DNA of 64,000 bases from Mucilaginibacter mali. Lineage in GTDB: Bacteria > Bacteroidota > Bacteroidia > Sphingobacteriales > Sphingobacteriaceae. A program made the position numbers and the translations under genes. The stretch lies in contig NZ_CP054139.1 of NCBI RefSeq assembly GCF_013283875.1, positions 186,001-250,000 on the forward strand, written 5' to 3'. Under the pieces are notes generated by a model, which worked only from the letters and a program-made list of their open reading frames with translations, searched no databases and had not been told where the DNA came from. Shown here in pieces: positions 1-8,423 of the stretch (position 1 is its first letter; every line of letters begins with the position of its first letter).

Positions 1-5
1 ACAGC

Positions 6-953
6 ATGGTGACTGATGCCAAGATAGATTGGCAAGAAGCCAAGTATGAAACAATTGAAGTGGGCCAAAGCTATGCGGATGAAAAACAGATATTGCTTGT
101 ATTCGGAGAAGCCAGCTCACAAACGCTGCAATTTAGTTGGCTGGCCACCTTTGAATTAATAAGCCAGCTTAAAAATGTCAAAGTTTTAGCCGAAGAAATC
201 AGTGCCCGCAAAGAGATACTGATCAATGCAGTACAAGGGGTTTTGTTCAGTCAACTCGATGACGTAATCATTGAAATTTTGCGGGCCAAAGATCAGCTTG
301 CACATACACGTGAGCTGATTAAGGACCATAAACATACCTTGAAGAATTTTGGTTTCAGGGGTGTCATGGCGAGTTTGTATCATTCCATCAAAGAAAAACG
401 CTTTACAGAAGCGCTGGAAGATTATACACGCGTGGAGAATCTGTCCATTTTGCGAGATTATGCAACGGATATACTGTACAATTTCGATGCTGATGCAGGT
501 GAATTATTGCTGAAACAGCACGGCTTCGATACCTTTACGAGCATTCTCAATCTCATCCATAGCGCGACGCAATTGGCAGGTGAAAAAAGGATCATTTATT
601 CGGAGGAGGTTGAACAACATCCTCTCAATCATATTAAAACTGAGAATATCCCAAGCCTATTTACAGTGTTGCTGAACCTTTATTCTAACAGCAGGAATAA
701 AGGAAAATCAGATTATTTAGTTAACCTTGAGATAGTTGATGAAAATAAATTAATGATTATATTTACCAATGCCGGCGAAATGCAGGAGAAATACCGTGAC
801 TTTTTCCTCAGCAGCTCAGCAATGAGCGGCCTGAAGGGTGAGGGTATTTCTTTTATTAAATCGGCTTTGAGTACTTTAAAGCATATCCAAAGGGCATGTG
901 AAACCCGGGATGGCAGAACCATTATCACATTAACCGTTGATCATGAAACCTAA
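6..953 (+). CDS. Histidine-kinase-like GHKL ATPase, probably 5' truncated by the window edge
   Basis: The frame is open to the first base of the window, and the first residues do not look like a natural N-terminus, so the true start is probably outside. The C-terminal half looks like a divergent sensor kinase. There is a helix with a possible H-box (KDHKHTLKNFG, around residue 107) and an N-box-like stretch (LLNLYSNSRNKG, around residue 220). A late glycine-rich motif (GLKGEGISFIKS) matches the G-box of HATPase folds. No membrane segment is visible. The stop overlaps the start of the receiver-domain gene, so the two are translationally coupled and likely form a phosphorelay pair. The ligand or trigger cannot be read from the sequence. 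Confidence 0.6.
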   Translation: MVTDAKIDWQEAKYETIEVGQSYADEKQILLVFGEASSQTLQFSWLATFELISQLKNVKVLAEEISARKEILINAVQGVLFSQLDDVIIEILRAKDQLAHTRELIKDHKHTLKNFGFRGVMASLYHSIKEKRFTEALEDYTRVENLSILRDYATDILYNFDADAGELLLKQHGFDTFTSILNLIHSATQLAGEKRIIYSEEVEQHPLNHIKTENIPSLFTVLLNLYSNSRNKGKSDYLVNLEIVDENKLMIIFTNAGEMQEKYRDFFLSSSAMSGLKGEGISFIKSALSTLKHIQRACETRDGRTIITLTVDHET

Positions 954-1653
954 ACCAATCCTAATTATTGACGACAAACTTTCTGAAGTTACAGAGGAAA
1001 TCGCTGACCCTCTTAAGCGACTCGGCTATCAGGTTGAACTAATAGAAAACCCTGAGACCGGCCTTAAAGTCGCCAGTCACCGCTATTTGGCCATTTTTAT
1101 TGATTTCCGGTTTAGTGACGAACATACGATTAACGGCGCAGATGTATGTTATCGCATCAACGATGTTTATCCATTGTTACCCCTTGTACTATTAACAGCC
1201 TATGGAAAAGACCATATTGATGATTTTTTAAATGCTCCATGGAATTCGTATTGTGAAAAAGGTAAGTTGGCCTTGCGTCCAAGTCTTCAGGATGCATATG
1301 TTAATGAGTGTTTAGTAAAAGCGATCAACCACGCTGCCAATATTGTAAAATTTGATATAAACCAGGAAAGGGCGAATACTATTCAAGCCTATAAAGACCT
1401 GTTATCGAAGTTAAATCAGTTTTTCGTTGATGATCCAAAGGCAGCCCTTTACGACAATGCATATATTGCCAAGGTCATTAATGCTGGTACAAGGTCAAAC
1501 CTTGTCGAAAAGTTCCAGATTAAAGAAAGCGGCAATATCACCAAAAGAAGTTTACTGGTCAGACACATTTTGGTTGACAACGAAGCGGAATGGGAAGAAG
1601 CAAGAAAACATTTCTCTCCTCTTAAAGCGTTGATAGAATATTATAGTATCTGA
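943..1653 (+). CDS. Receiver-domain protein (response-regulator-like), no recognised output domain
   Basis: The N-terminal 120 residues form a REC domain. It has the acidic pair in ILIIDDK, a phospho-acceptor Asp in IFIDFRF, the Thr in LLTAYG and the Lys in CEKGK. The following ~110 residues are helical and match no DNA-binding or enzymatic domain I recognise. I chose the ATG at 943 over an in-frame TTG at 937. It overlaps the upstream kinase-like gene by 11 bp, which implies coupled expression. The protein probably receives a phosphate from that partner and signals through its own C-terminal part or by protein contact. Confidence 0.7.
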   Translation: MKPKPILIIDDKLSEVTEEIADPLKRLGYQVELIENPETGLKVASHRYLAIFIDFRFSDEHTINGADVCYRINDVYPLLPLVLLTAYGKDHIDDFLNAPWNSYCEKGKLALRPSLQDAYVNECLVKAINHAANIVKFDINQERANTIQAYKDLLSKLNQFFVDDPKAALYDNAYIAKVINAGTRSNLVEKFQIKESGNITKRSLLVRHILVDNEAEWEEARKHFSPLKALIEYYSI

Positions 1654-2088
1654 CGCTAGCAGACTGTCAGCTTACATGTAAATAAACTTGTTCACTTGCG
1701 CGTAAGTCGCGCTGTAATCCGACGATAATGTATTGAAAATCAAATACTTATTATTGCATAATTAGTCTATAGTGATTTCCTTTGTCATAACAATTCAGCG
1801 ACGTTATGAAAAGGAAACTTACTCCAATTACAGATCCGGCAAATAGCAAAACAGCTCACCCAAAAGCTGTTGCCAGCGACACTAATAACCCTGAAATCAA
1901 TATCCTGCAGTTTACCGCAGTTTCTGCTGCGCGCCATTTAAAGATCAGCCAGATACTGGCCAACTGGTCTCAAAAATCTCCGCCCTAATGACTGATCCAC
2001 ACCGCAGGTTAAAGCTTTCAATAAACTCAGCTTATGTCGCTACGGCTGATAAAATAATGTAGAGACATTATTAAAAATAAAAACATCA
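1654..2088. other. Intergenic stretch with at most one tiny ORF
   Basis: This AT-rich gap separates the receiver gene from the membrane-vWA gene. The only candidate is a 60-codon ORF at 1806-1988 (+), listed separately at low confidence. I see no clear terminator, RNA gene or repeat here. Confidence 0.4.
1806..1988 (+). CDS. Possible 60-residue hypothetical protein
   Basis: A short ATG ORF on the same strand as its neighbours, coding for a basic, Thr/Ala-rich peptide with no signal sequence, no membrane segment and no Cys. I do not recognise it. Its only support is its position in an otherwise empty gap and an ATG start; it could equally be chance. Ribosome profiling or conservation would be needed to accept it. 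Confidence 0.25.
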   Translation: MKRKLTPITDPANSKTAHPKAVASDTNNPEINILQFTAVSAARHLKISQILANWSQKSPP

Positions 2089-4101
2089 ATGAGAACTAAA
2101 TTTTATCCGTTTGCCCGATTTGCAATACGCAGAAGGGCAAACCATCCCAGGGTTATGGAGGCCCTTCAAGCCGAAAGAAAAACCTATCATAATGACAACA
2201 TCCAGACTTCGTATAAAAGGAAGTCGATCAAATTGAATCGTTATGGTGAAGAATTGGAAACAAGGATTTCAAAAAATGATGAGCATTTGATCAGCACTGA
2301 TAAATGGGGAATTGAACGCAATTATGAGGCTCCTATTTTAAAACCCAACGAAGTGGCAACTGCAAGTAGGGACAGGTACAGTTGGACGGTAGTCACTTTT
2401 ATTTTATTAATATTTGACAGCTATTTTGCGTCAATGATTGTACCGTACATATTGCCTATAAGCCAACTATGGCTCAAATTTATTTTAGGTGCCTGTATCG
2501 CTATATTAATTATTTTGTGCTGCGAAGCAGGTTTTAAAAATCTGGCGCTTTATTTTGAAGGTCGCTTATTATTGAAAAAGGGCGAACTGTCCGAAGATGA
2601 TAAACCAAGAGTGATTAAAAGATTAGTAGTGGCTATTGGATTTATCACTGCGGGCGTTTTTGCCACTTTTACAATAGCAATGGTTAGGCTTATTTTCTTA
2701 GAGGCAGTTGATGTAGCAGTTAATAACCATTCAGCTATAATCAATCAATTGAATTCAAAACTTAATTCAGGATCAAAATATGCTGCTGCTGCCACGTTTG
2801 TATTGGCATTTATCGTAATAGGGCTATTCGCTTTTTATAGCCTTCAAAAAAACAAATATGCCACCCGATATAAACTGTACAAAAAATATCACAAAAATGC
2901 GAGAAGAATTAACAAATTAATTAACCGCATTAATAAAATTAATTCAATGTTTTGGCACACTGTTAAAGATAATCTTGAAGCTGCCTGGTCATTAATGCTT
3001 CATATCCGGCGTATATTGAAACGGACTGTAGATGAAGAAAATAAAGCCAAAGAGGCCGAATTTCACACAGTATCAGCGCGTGATGATTTTGAGATTAACG
3101 ATAACGTTTACCGGCAATTTGAAAAAGTAGCATGCTGCAACAGGGAACTTTTTCTTTACGGAATTGATGAATCAAAAGAAGTACGAGCAATTAAACTTTC
3201 GTGGAATACAATGATGATAAAGATTAATACCATGATCGAACTTTACAAAAGTACACACCAATACAATTCAAAACCTATCAAGAAAGCGGTATCAGTTCCA
3301 AATGGGGTAAATGCGGTAATATTGGTTTTAGGGCTTTTGTTTTTTGCTTCATGTAATAATTCACCTAAAAGCATTAATATGGTGGCCTTTGTTGATTTAA
3401 GTTCCTCAATAAATAGTGATGTTAAAGATTATTATTTGAAAATAATCAGATCCTTGTTAGATGACCTTACACCAGGCAGTAGTTTAAAGGTACTTCCGTT
3501 GGATGGGAGTACCGAAAAAGGCAGTACTGAATTTATAAACGTTAGCATTCCGCCAAAAAGCACGTTCGAAAATGAATTAGATCCTCCAAGTCAAAAACTT
3601 TCACTTGAAAAGATGAGGTTTGAAGCTTTTAAGGACTCAGTTATTAAAGTGGTTGATGTAGGTATCAAGGCCATTTCTCCATCAAGCAGGAACGTAGCAG
3701 ATCGGCTGGAAACTGATGTGCTTGGCGCTTTTCGCTTGTTAAGCAAATACCAGGATACAAGCAGTAAAACTACAAAGAATACAGTTTTGTTCCTGTCCGA
3801 TATGTTAAATTGTAACAGAGAACTGGATATTGAGCATCATAGCTATAATGAAGAAAAGCAACAATTAATTATTGCCAAAATAAAAAAGGAAGACCTTTCA
3901 ACATGGCAGGTGTTTGTTCTGACAGGTCAATCCAAAGTTACGTCGGTTAAATATTTGTCGACTAAACAGTTTTGGAGTGATTATTTAGAACAAAGTAAGA
4001 ATAAAGGATTAATATACGAATCGGGTGCAACATCTTTAATTTTCAGTAAAATCAAAGAATTAACCAAACCTGATCCAGATAAGTTTTCATTTTTAAATTA
4101 A
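2089..4101 (+). CDS. Polytopic membrane protein fused to a vWA (MIDAS) domain
   Basis: 670 residues. After a basic cytoplasmic N-terminus (1-95) come four predicted membrane helices in two hairpins, around 98-120, 130-147, 188-215 and 241-262. A Lys/Arg-rich helical region (265-400) follows. A fifth hydrophobic stretch (about 412-428, ending LLFFASC) looks exactly like a lipoprotein signal with lipobox. The remainder is a von Willebrand A fold with MIDAS motif DLSSS near residue 435. The vWA part therefore probably faces the periplasm and binds a divalent metal and a partner protein. The internal lipobox suggests fusion of two formerly separate genes. Its role is unknown; the kinase/receiver pair lies upstream on the same strand. 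Confidence 0.65.
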   Translation: MRTKFYPFARFAIRRRANHPRVMEALQAERKTYHNDNIQTSYKRKSIKLNRYGEELETRISKNDEHLISTDKWGIERNYEAPILKPNEVATASRDRYSWTVVTFILLIFDSYFASMIVPYILPISQLWLKFILGACIAILIILCCEAGFKNLALYFEGRLLLKKGELSEDDKPRVIKRLVVAIGFITAGVFATFTIAMVRLIFLEAVDVAVNNHSAIINQLNSKLNSGSKYAAAATFVLAFIVIGLFAFYSLQKNKYATRYKLYKKYHKNARRINKLINRINKINSMFWHTVKDNLEAAWSLMLHIRRILKRTVDEENKAKEAEFHTVSARDDFEINDNVYRQFEKVACCNRELFLYGIDESKEVRAIKLSWNTMMIKINTMIELYKSTHQYNSKPIKKAVSVPNGVNAVILVLGLLFFASCNNSPKSINMVAFVDLSSSINSDVKDYYLKIIRSLLDDLTPGSSLKVLPLDGSTEKGSTEFINVSIPPKSTFENELDPPSQKLSLEKMRFEAFKDSVIKVVDVGIKAISPSSRNVADRLETDVLGAFRLLSKYQDTSSKTTKNTVLFLSDMLNCNRELDIEHHSYNEEKQQLIIAKIKKEDLSTWQVFVLTGQSKVTSVKYLSTKQFWSDYLEQSKNKGLIYESGATSLIFSKIKELTKPDPDKFSFLN

Positions 4102-4145
4102 CACTTCCTTCTATTTGATGTTAAATATCTACTCAATATTAATGG

Positions 4146-4167
4146 GGGCGGTGCGTGGTCATCGCCC
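4146..4167 (+). terminator. Probable terminator after the vWA gene
   Basis: GGGCGGTG and CATCGCCC form an 8-bp stem (one G-U pair) with a 6-nt loop, followed by a T-rich tail. It lies 45 bases after the vWA stop codon. The rest of the gap to 4381 shows nothing I can name. Confidence 0.5.
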
Positions 4168-4381
4168 TCGTTATTTTATAATGAAAGCTGGCTGTTTAAT
4201 CGCAATCGTATTGTAGAGATATGCAGGATATGTCCGTATAGGCCACTGATTATCATTTCGCGCATGAACTTAGGGTTTTGTTGTTGACCGCTTCGGCTGG
4301 AGACGGCATCTTGAAGCCAGCAGAAGCACAATAATTTCCTGACGTTTGTTTATCTTGCGTCGTGTAAACAGAAAAAGAACG

Positions 4382-4972
4382 ATGCTCAACAACCCCGCTT
4401 TAATAAAAATTACCAGGGATAATGGCCTACTGGAAACGGTCGATATCTTCCCGGTTTACCGGAAGGAAGGGGAATTGTATGTGGCTACGCAGGCTTTTCG
4501 TTTGTATGAGGGCTACCCGGCTGAAGAAGTTGAAGACTTTGAGGAAAGATCGGAACGTTACCTGGAATACGTAGAACTGGAGGGTGAAGCCAATCCCGGC
4601 TTTTTGGGCGAACTGCACTTCCAGGGCACAACCGTATACGAATGGAAGTATACCGGGCAGCACCTGAGCGAGGCAGAAGTTTTACAAGTGGTTGATTTGT
4701 TGCAGGATAACCAGCCAGTGTTCCTATCCGGTAATGATCCTGATACAGCGCTATCCTTTACCTATGACCGGTTCCATGAACGCAAATATGTCCAGCTCAT
4801 GGCCGATGAAGATCGCTTCCTGGTTTTCATTAATGGCGGTTTTTCCGCCGAGATCGAGCGGACGGAGACGGAATGGGAAATCACCAGCGGGGATATTGCT
4901 GATAACCGGCTTGAAAGGGAGATCATGAGCCGGATCAAAGTTATACAACCTAAACGGCCGAAGCGGGAATAG
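4382..4972 (+). CDS. Hypothetical acidic protein, about 196 residues
   Basis: I start it at the ATG at 4382 rather than an upstream TTG at 4346, because the residues after 4382 (MLNNPALIKITRDNG) read like a natural N-terminus. The protein is soluble, rich in Glu and aromatic residues, with no signal peptide, Cys pairs or recognisable catalytic motif. It faces the end of the minus-strand transfer region, so it is transcribed convergently with the YubB-like genes. Small acidic proteins at such places in conjugative elements are often antirestriction or accessory factors, but nothing in the sequence proves that here. Confidence 0.55.
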   Translation: MLNNPALIKITRDNGLLETVDIFPVYRKEGELYVATQAFRLYEGYPAEEVEDFEERSERYLEYVELEGEANPGFLGELHFQGTTVYEWKYTGQHLSEAEVLQVVDLLQDNQPVFLSGNDPDTALSFTYDRFHERKYVQLMADEDRFLVFINGGFSAEIERTETEWEITSGDIADNRLEREIMSRIKVIQPKRPKRE

Positions 4973-5028
4973 AGTGTTTATGACCCAGATGGTAACGTAG
5001 GGATCGATGGGAACGAATGATAAGTAAG

Positions 5029-5472
5029 CTACCGGTTGTAACCCTGTCGGGCATGTTTTTCCAGCAATAATTGTTGTTCCTCGCGCATGGCAGCTAACTC
5101 GGTGTCGTCCTGCAGATCTACTTCTGCCCAGGCCAGGCGATAAATTGTTTTCAGTTCATTATTTTGGTAGATGGCTTCTCCGTACATGCCGTTGGTCATT
5201 TCATCGAAGCGGCTAATAAAATCGACCTCGTAACGTTCGGCGAAAGCTACCAGCAGGTCAAGGTTCGGTTGCCAGCGGCTCTCATAATTGATCCAATCTT
5301 CATTAAAGCAAATATCCAGCATGTGGCCCTTGTCGCCGGAGACAAAATTAGGTAGGTGATATCGGTGCGTCCGCTGCTGCTCCCTTTCAATATTGGCGAA
5401 AACTTCTTTTATTTCAGCTACAGTGGCCGCATCGCCCAGGAAAAGCACGCTGTTGGAACAATAATTGGCCAT
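5029..5472 (-). CDS. YubB/Api92-like (DUF1281-type) protein, copy 1
   Basis: I start it at the ATG at 5472 because MANYCSNSVLFLG is the hallmark opening of this family (typically M-P/A-N-W/Y-C-x-N-x-V). The longer upstream frame runs through a hairpin-containing leader. The body of about 147 residues has a ferredoxin-like layout. The next gene (5606-6100) is a clear paralogue in sequence and spacing. Such proteins are common on plasmids and conjugative elements; their biochemical role is not established. It appears to be the last gene of the long minus-strand transfer region. Confidence 0.65.
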   Translation of the reverse strand: MANYCSNSVLFLGDAATVAEIKEVFANIEREQQRTHRYHLPNFVSGDKGHMLDICFNEDWINYESRWQPNLDLLVAFAERYEVDFISRFDEMTNGMYGEAIYQNNELKTIYRLAWAEVDLQDDTELAAMREEQQLLLEKHARQGYNR

Positions 5473-5494
5473 GGGAATCAAGAAAAAAATAAAA

Positions 5495-5520
5495 GCCCCA
5501 ATGCACTCGCTGCCCGGGGC
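5495..5520 (-). terminator. Possible terminator between the two YubB-like genes
   Basis: On the minus strand GCCCC and GGGGC arms (5516-5520 and 5495-5499) enclose about 16 bases and are followed by a T-rich stretch. It lies between copy 2 and copy 1, so it could lower expression of copy 1. The stem is short and the call is tentative. Confidence 0.35.
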
Positions 5521-5605
5521 CTTAAACCTAAACCTTATCACAATGCAGACGAGGTGTCCGCTTATAATGGTGCAAAAATAAGCAAAAATTACTTTAAATG
5601 GATGA

Positions 5606-6100
5606 TTATCGCAGCCGCTGGTAAATGTCCGTGTCGCTTTTTTGCGCTATTTTCTGATCAAGGATATGATCCAGCAGGTCGCCTTCATATTCGAAGACTT
5701 GCTCACCATAGGGATAGTCTCTCTTTTGCGGGTCGTAGCAAATGGCCGCGCGCAGTTCTTCCTGGTCAAGGTCGGTGATGGTTAGCATATAAAAGTCATA
5801 ACGTGCTTCGCCATACAGCCCGTCGCCTATTTCCATATAACGATTAACAAAAGCCGCATCATAATGATCGGCGATCTCGGCCAGTAAACTGATATTGGGT
5901 GATGAGCGGGTGGTAAAAGTAATGCAGCCGGGTTCCAATACTATGTCCCGCATAAAGCCCTCGCTGACGGCAAAGTCCGGCAGATGGTAACGGCCATCCA
6001 CCTCCTGTTTCTGCTGGATATCCGTAAACAGATCTCGGATCATCCCCAGCCTGTCCTCCGCCGCGAAGAACACCACGCTGTTAGCGCACCAGTTAGGCAT
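5606..6100 (-). CDS. YubB/Api92-like (DUF1281-type) protein, copy 2
   Basis: 164 residues, opening MPNWCANSVVFF, the signature start of the YubB ferredoxin-like family. It also shares the HxYHLP(N/D)F and MYGEA/LYGEA motifs with copy 1 at 5029-5472, so the pair arose by duplication. It has a longer acidic C-terminus than copy 1. No signal peptide or membrane helix is present. It is co-directional with the transfer genes and is separated from the upstream membrane protein by a strong hairpin terminator. Function is unknown; a role in establishment in the recipient is inference from context only. Confidence 0.65.
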   Translation of the reverse strand: MPNWCANSVVFFAAEDRLGMIRDLFTDIQQKQEVDGRYHLPDFAVSEGFMRDIVLEPGCITFTTRSSPNISLLAEIADHYDAAFVNRYMEIGDGLYGEARYDFYMLTITDLDQEELRAAICYDPQKRDYPYGEQVFEYEGDLLDHILDQKIAQKSDTDIYQRLR

Positions 6101-6128
6101 ATACCCTAAAATTTGGAGGAAACAAAAA

Positions 6129-6148
6129 ACCCGCTGGGGGCAGCGGGT
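6129..6148 (-). terminator. Rho-independent terminator
   Basis: ACCCGCT and AGCGGGT form a perfect 7-bp stem with a 6-nt loop. On the minus strand it is followed by TTTTTTG. It sits just after the small membrane protein (6164-6391) and before the YubB-like pair, so it marks a transcript end inside the co-directional gene row. Confidence 0.7.
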
Positions 6149-6163
6149 CGGTTAATTATCTTT

Positions 6164-6391
6164 TCAGCGTGCTTGCTTACGCGGTTGGTGACGCATATAA
6201 TCCTGGAACTGGCGCTCCATGTCGCGGCGCTCATCATTTTTTTTCATGCGGCGATAAACACCCCAAACGAACAGCGCCCAAACGCCAAAGCCAACGGCAT
6301 ACAGCAGGAAGGGTGTTTTTGAATACAGGGCACCCATAAAGGCACCGGTAGAAATGAAACAGGTAAAAACCAAATAAACAAACGTTTTCAT
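6164..6391 (-). CDS. Small two-helix membrane protein
   Basis: 75 residues. A first hydrophobic helix (about 3-20) is followed by a second (about 25-47). A strongly basic, Gln/Arg-rich cytoplasmic tail then follows. There is no lipobox and no conserved catalytic residue. It is co-directional with and downstream of the PH-domain protein. It may be an accessory membrane component of the transfer region, but I do not recognise the family. Confidence 0.5.
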   Translation of the reverse strand: MKTFVYLVFTCFISTGAFMGALYSKTPFLLYAVGFGVWALFVWGVYRRMKKNDERRDMERQFQDYMRHQPRKQAR

Positions 6392-6514
6392 TACAGTAAA
6401 ATGATCGGATTTCCTTGCTAAGCAACCTCGGGCAAATTGGTTAAAATGCCCTCATGTTTTATACCTAAAGATACTAAATTTATTAGTTATTAGAAAGGAT
6501 TTTAACAATAAAGT

Positions 6515-6987
6515 TTAATTGAGCTCATAAATTTTATTGTTCAGCCTAGCCTGTTGTACGTAGCCGCGCAGGGTGTCTACGAGGTCTGAAGCCGGAATAC
6601 CGCGCAGCCAGATCACCGGGTTTTCCGGGTCAGTACTTTTTAGCGTCAGGTTCATCAGTCCGCAAACCTGTAATAAAAACGGCTGCGTTAAAATGTAATC
6701 TTTCACACGATATAGCTCAACCTGGTCGGTGCGTTTAAAAAAGATTCCCCGCCTGATGCGGATGATCTCCGGCGTGATGGTATAACAAACGCAGCGGATA
6801 AACCAAAAACGGTACAGCCCGAAAGCTGCCGACAATAAACTGATCCACACCAACCCCGGCAAGAAGCGCCAGGCCAGCAGCAGAAAGCCGAGACTGCACA
6901 GCATAAAAGCCATAACATGCACAAAGGCAAAACACGCGCAGGCCGGATCGTGATCACCTGCGGCTCATCAACAATATTTGATTCCAT
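6515..6987 (-). CDS. bPH2-type (YdbS/DUF304-like) membrane protein, apparent single-base frameshift near its start
   Basis: The downstream frame codes for two hydrophobic segments followed by a bacterial PH-like domain (YTITPEIIRIRRGIFFKRT, then VELYRVKDY). That is the usual architecture of this family. The natural N-terminus (MESNIVDEPQVITIRPARV) lies in a different frame starting at the ATG at 6987. The two frames meet at a run of four T on the coding strand (four A at 6929-6932). One more T would give RPARVFAFVHVMAFML, a smooth join. As sequenced, only a GTG start at 6922 gives the C-terminal product. The cause is either a sequencing error in a homopolymer or a recent disruption. Confidence 0.55.
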
Positions 6988-7003
6988 AAAATAAAATGAT
7001 TAA

Positions 7004-7636
7004 TCAGATCAAAAGCCCGGCGTCCGCCTTCAGCTCGTCAAAAAAAGTATTGTATACCTTCGGCTTATCGGCAGCCACGCCAAACCGCACACCCGCCGCG
7101 CGTTCAAAAGCTGCCAGGCTGAATTGTTCCTGGCTGAAAGAAAAATGGCGTTGCCGGAAACTAATTACAACCTGTTCGCCTTCGCCGGAATAAACCGACA
7201 AAGGCCAACCCTTGATGCCTGCGGCCAGCTTCAGATCAGCCATCCGCCCCAGCAGATCCCGCCCAAACAGGAGCCGGAAAGTTTTACCAGGCAAATGCGC
7301 CCTGATCCACAATACTTGTGCATCACTTACACCCGCCCCCAAAGCCAAAAACAATAAATTTTCGGTCTGCGGAAAAGCAGGCAGCTTTTTATTCAGCCAG
7401 GAAACCGCATCGAGTGCCGAAGCGGACAGGATAACCAGGCGGACTTGTGAAAATTGCAGGTTACATGCCAGCCAAAACGTGTCTGTTACCGGCACCTTAT
7501 GAAAAGCAAAACCAAAATGTTCTGCTTCCGCGCCATAAGCAAAGACCAGGTTACCCAAAGCGTCCGAACTATAGAAAGGCCGGAAGAATAGTTGCACTTC
7601 CGGCCTTATGCCCAATCGGGTCAGGTAAGGATGCAT
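7004..7636 (-). CDS. Toprim-like accessory protein, degenerate
   Basis: 210 residues, soluble. The middle reads like a Toprim fold: a beta strand with a small-residue turn (VRLVILSASALDAVSWL), then FLALGAGVSDAQVLWI, then KTFRLLFGRDLLGRMADLKLAAG. The usual catalytic Glu and DxD of true Toprim enzymes are not evident, so it is probably catalytically inactive. The final A of its ATG (7636) is the last base of the upstream DUF3945 gene's stop codon, indicating coupled translation. A role with the element's primase or in DNA handling after transfer is inference. Confidence 0.45.
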   Translation of the reverse strand: MHPYLTRLGIRPEVQLFFRPFYSSDALGNLVFAYGAEAEHFGFAFHKVPVTDTFWLACNLQFSQVRLVILSASALDAVSWLNKKLPAFPQTENLLFLALGAGVSDAQVLWIRAHLPGKTFRLLFGRDLLGRMADLKLAAGIKGWPLSVYSGEGEQVVISFRQRHFSFSQEQFSLAAFERAAGVRFGVAADKPKVYNTFFDELKADAGLLI

Positions 7637-8418
7637 CAGCGGCTGATCGTTTCGGAAATTTCCTCGTCTGTATCGTTTTCCGGCTTAAAGTCAGGTGCAG
7701 CCTGTTTCGCTTCCGCTTCGGAAAGCTTCTCCATCGCTTGATGAAAGTTCCTGCCGGGTTCCTTGTGCTGCGGCTTATTAAACAGCGCATTCAGCCCTTT
7801 GAACAATACATAAGAAACACCGCCGTCTATCAGTACCGAAGCGATCAGGGCCAAGCGGTCGGCACGTATCGCCTGCTTGTCTTTGGCGGAATACTGTATA
7901 ATTGTGCCGTCTTCGGTTTCGACTTCTTTTCCTTTGCGGTAGTTTTTCTTTTGCTGCTGTGTCAGCGGGATGCCATTGATTTCATCAGGTGGAAAAATCT
8001 TCCCAGTATCGACGGTAATAAACTCATTGGTGTCCTTATCAAATTCGACCAGGACTTCGCGTTTATCGCCTTCGCCGTCGCTAATGGTTTTTACCACATT
8101 CACGGCTTCGCCTTTTTCCAGGCTTTCAATTTCGGCATCGGTCAGGTATTCCGGGCCTTCGGCAAATTTATAGATCGGGTGCGCTAAGAGTTCCACACTG
8201 CCATTTTCATTGCGGCGAAGCGATAGCTTCGCATCCAATGCCGGGATATGCAAACCCTGCTGTTCCAGGTTTTCGAGGCGCAGCATATCGGTTCGCCGTC
8301 CGGCCAGCAAAGCCGAAAGGTCGTCATCATCGATATGCAGGACGTTCCAATCCGCCAGCCCTAATTTTTGAAGTTGCTCCATCGGGAGTTCCTCTCTTTT
8401 AAATTGTTGTCTGATCAT
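7636..8418 (-). CDS. DUF4099/DUF3945-type conjugative-element protein
   Basis: 260 residues, highly charged. A first region (about 1-85) contains NVLHIDDDDLSALLAGRRTDML, typical of DUF4099. The following block has the short repeated HPIYKFAEGPEYLT and VEFDKDTNEFITVD patterns of DUF3945. A small hydrophobic patch near 190-210 precedes a Lys/Glu-rich tail. The family is found almost only on Bacteroidota conjugative elements, usually beside ArdC-type proteins as here (5-bp gap). The biochemical role is unknown. Confidence 0.65.
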   Translation of the reverse strand: MIRQQFKREELPMEQLQKLGLADWNVLHIDDDDLSALLAGRRTDMLRLENLEQQGLHIPALDAKLSLRRNENGSVELLAHPIYKFAEGPEYLTDAEIESLEKGEAVNVVKTISDGEGDKREVLVEFDKDTNEFITVDTGKIFPPDEINGIPLTQQQKKNYRKGKEVETEDGTIIQYSAKDKQAIRADRLALIASVLIDGGVSYVLFKGLNALFNKPQHKEPGRNFHQAMEKLSEAEAKQAAPDFKPENDTDEEISETISR

Positions 8419-8423
8419 CGCTT

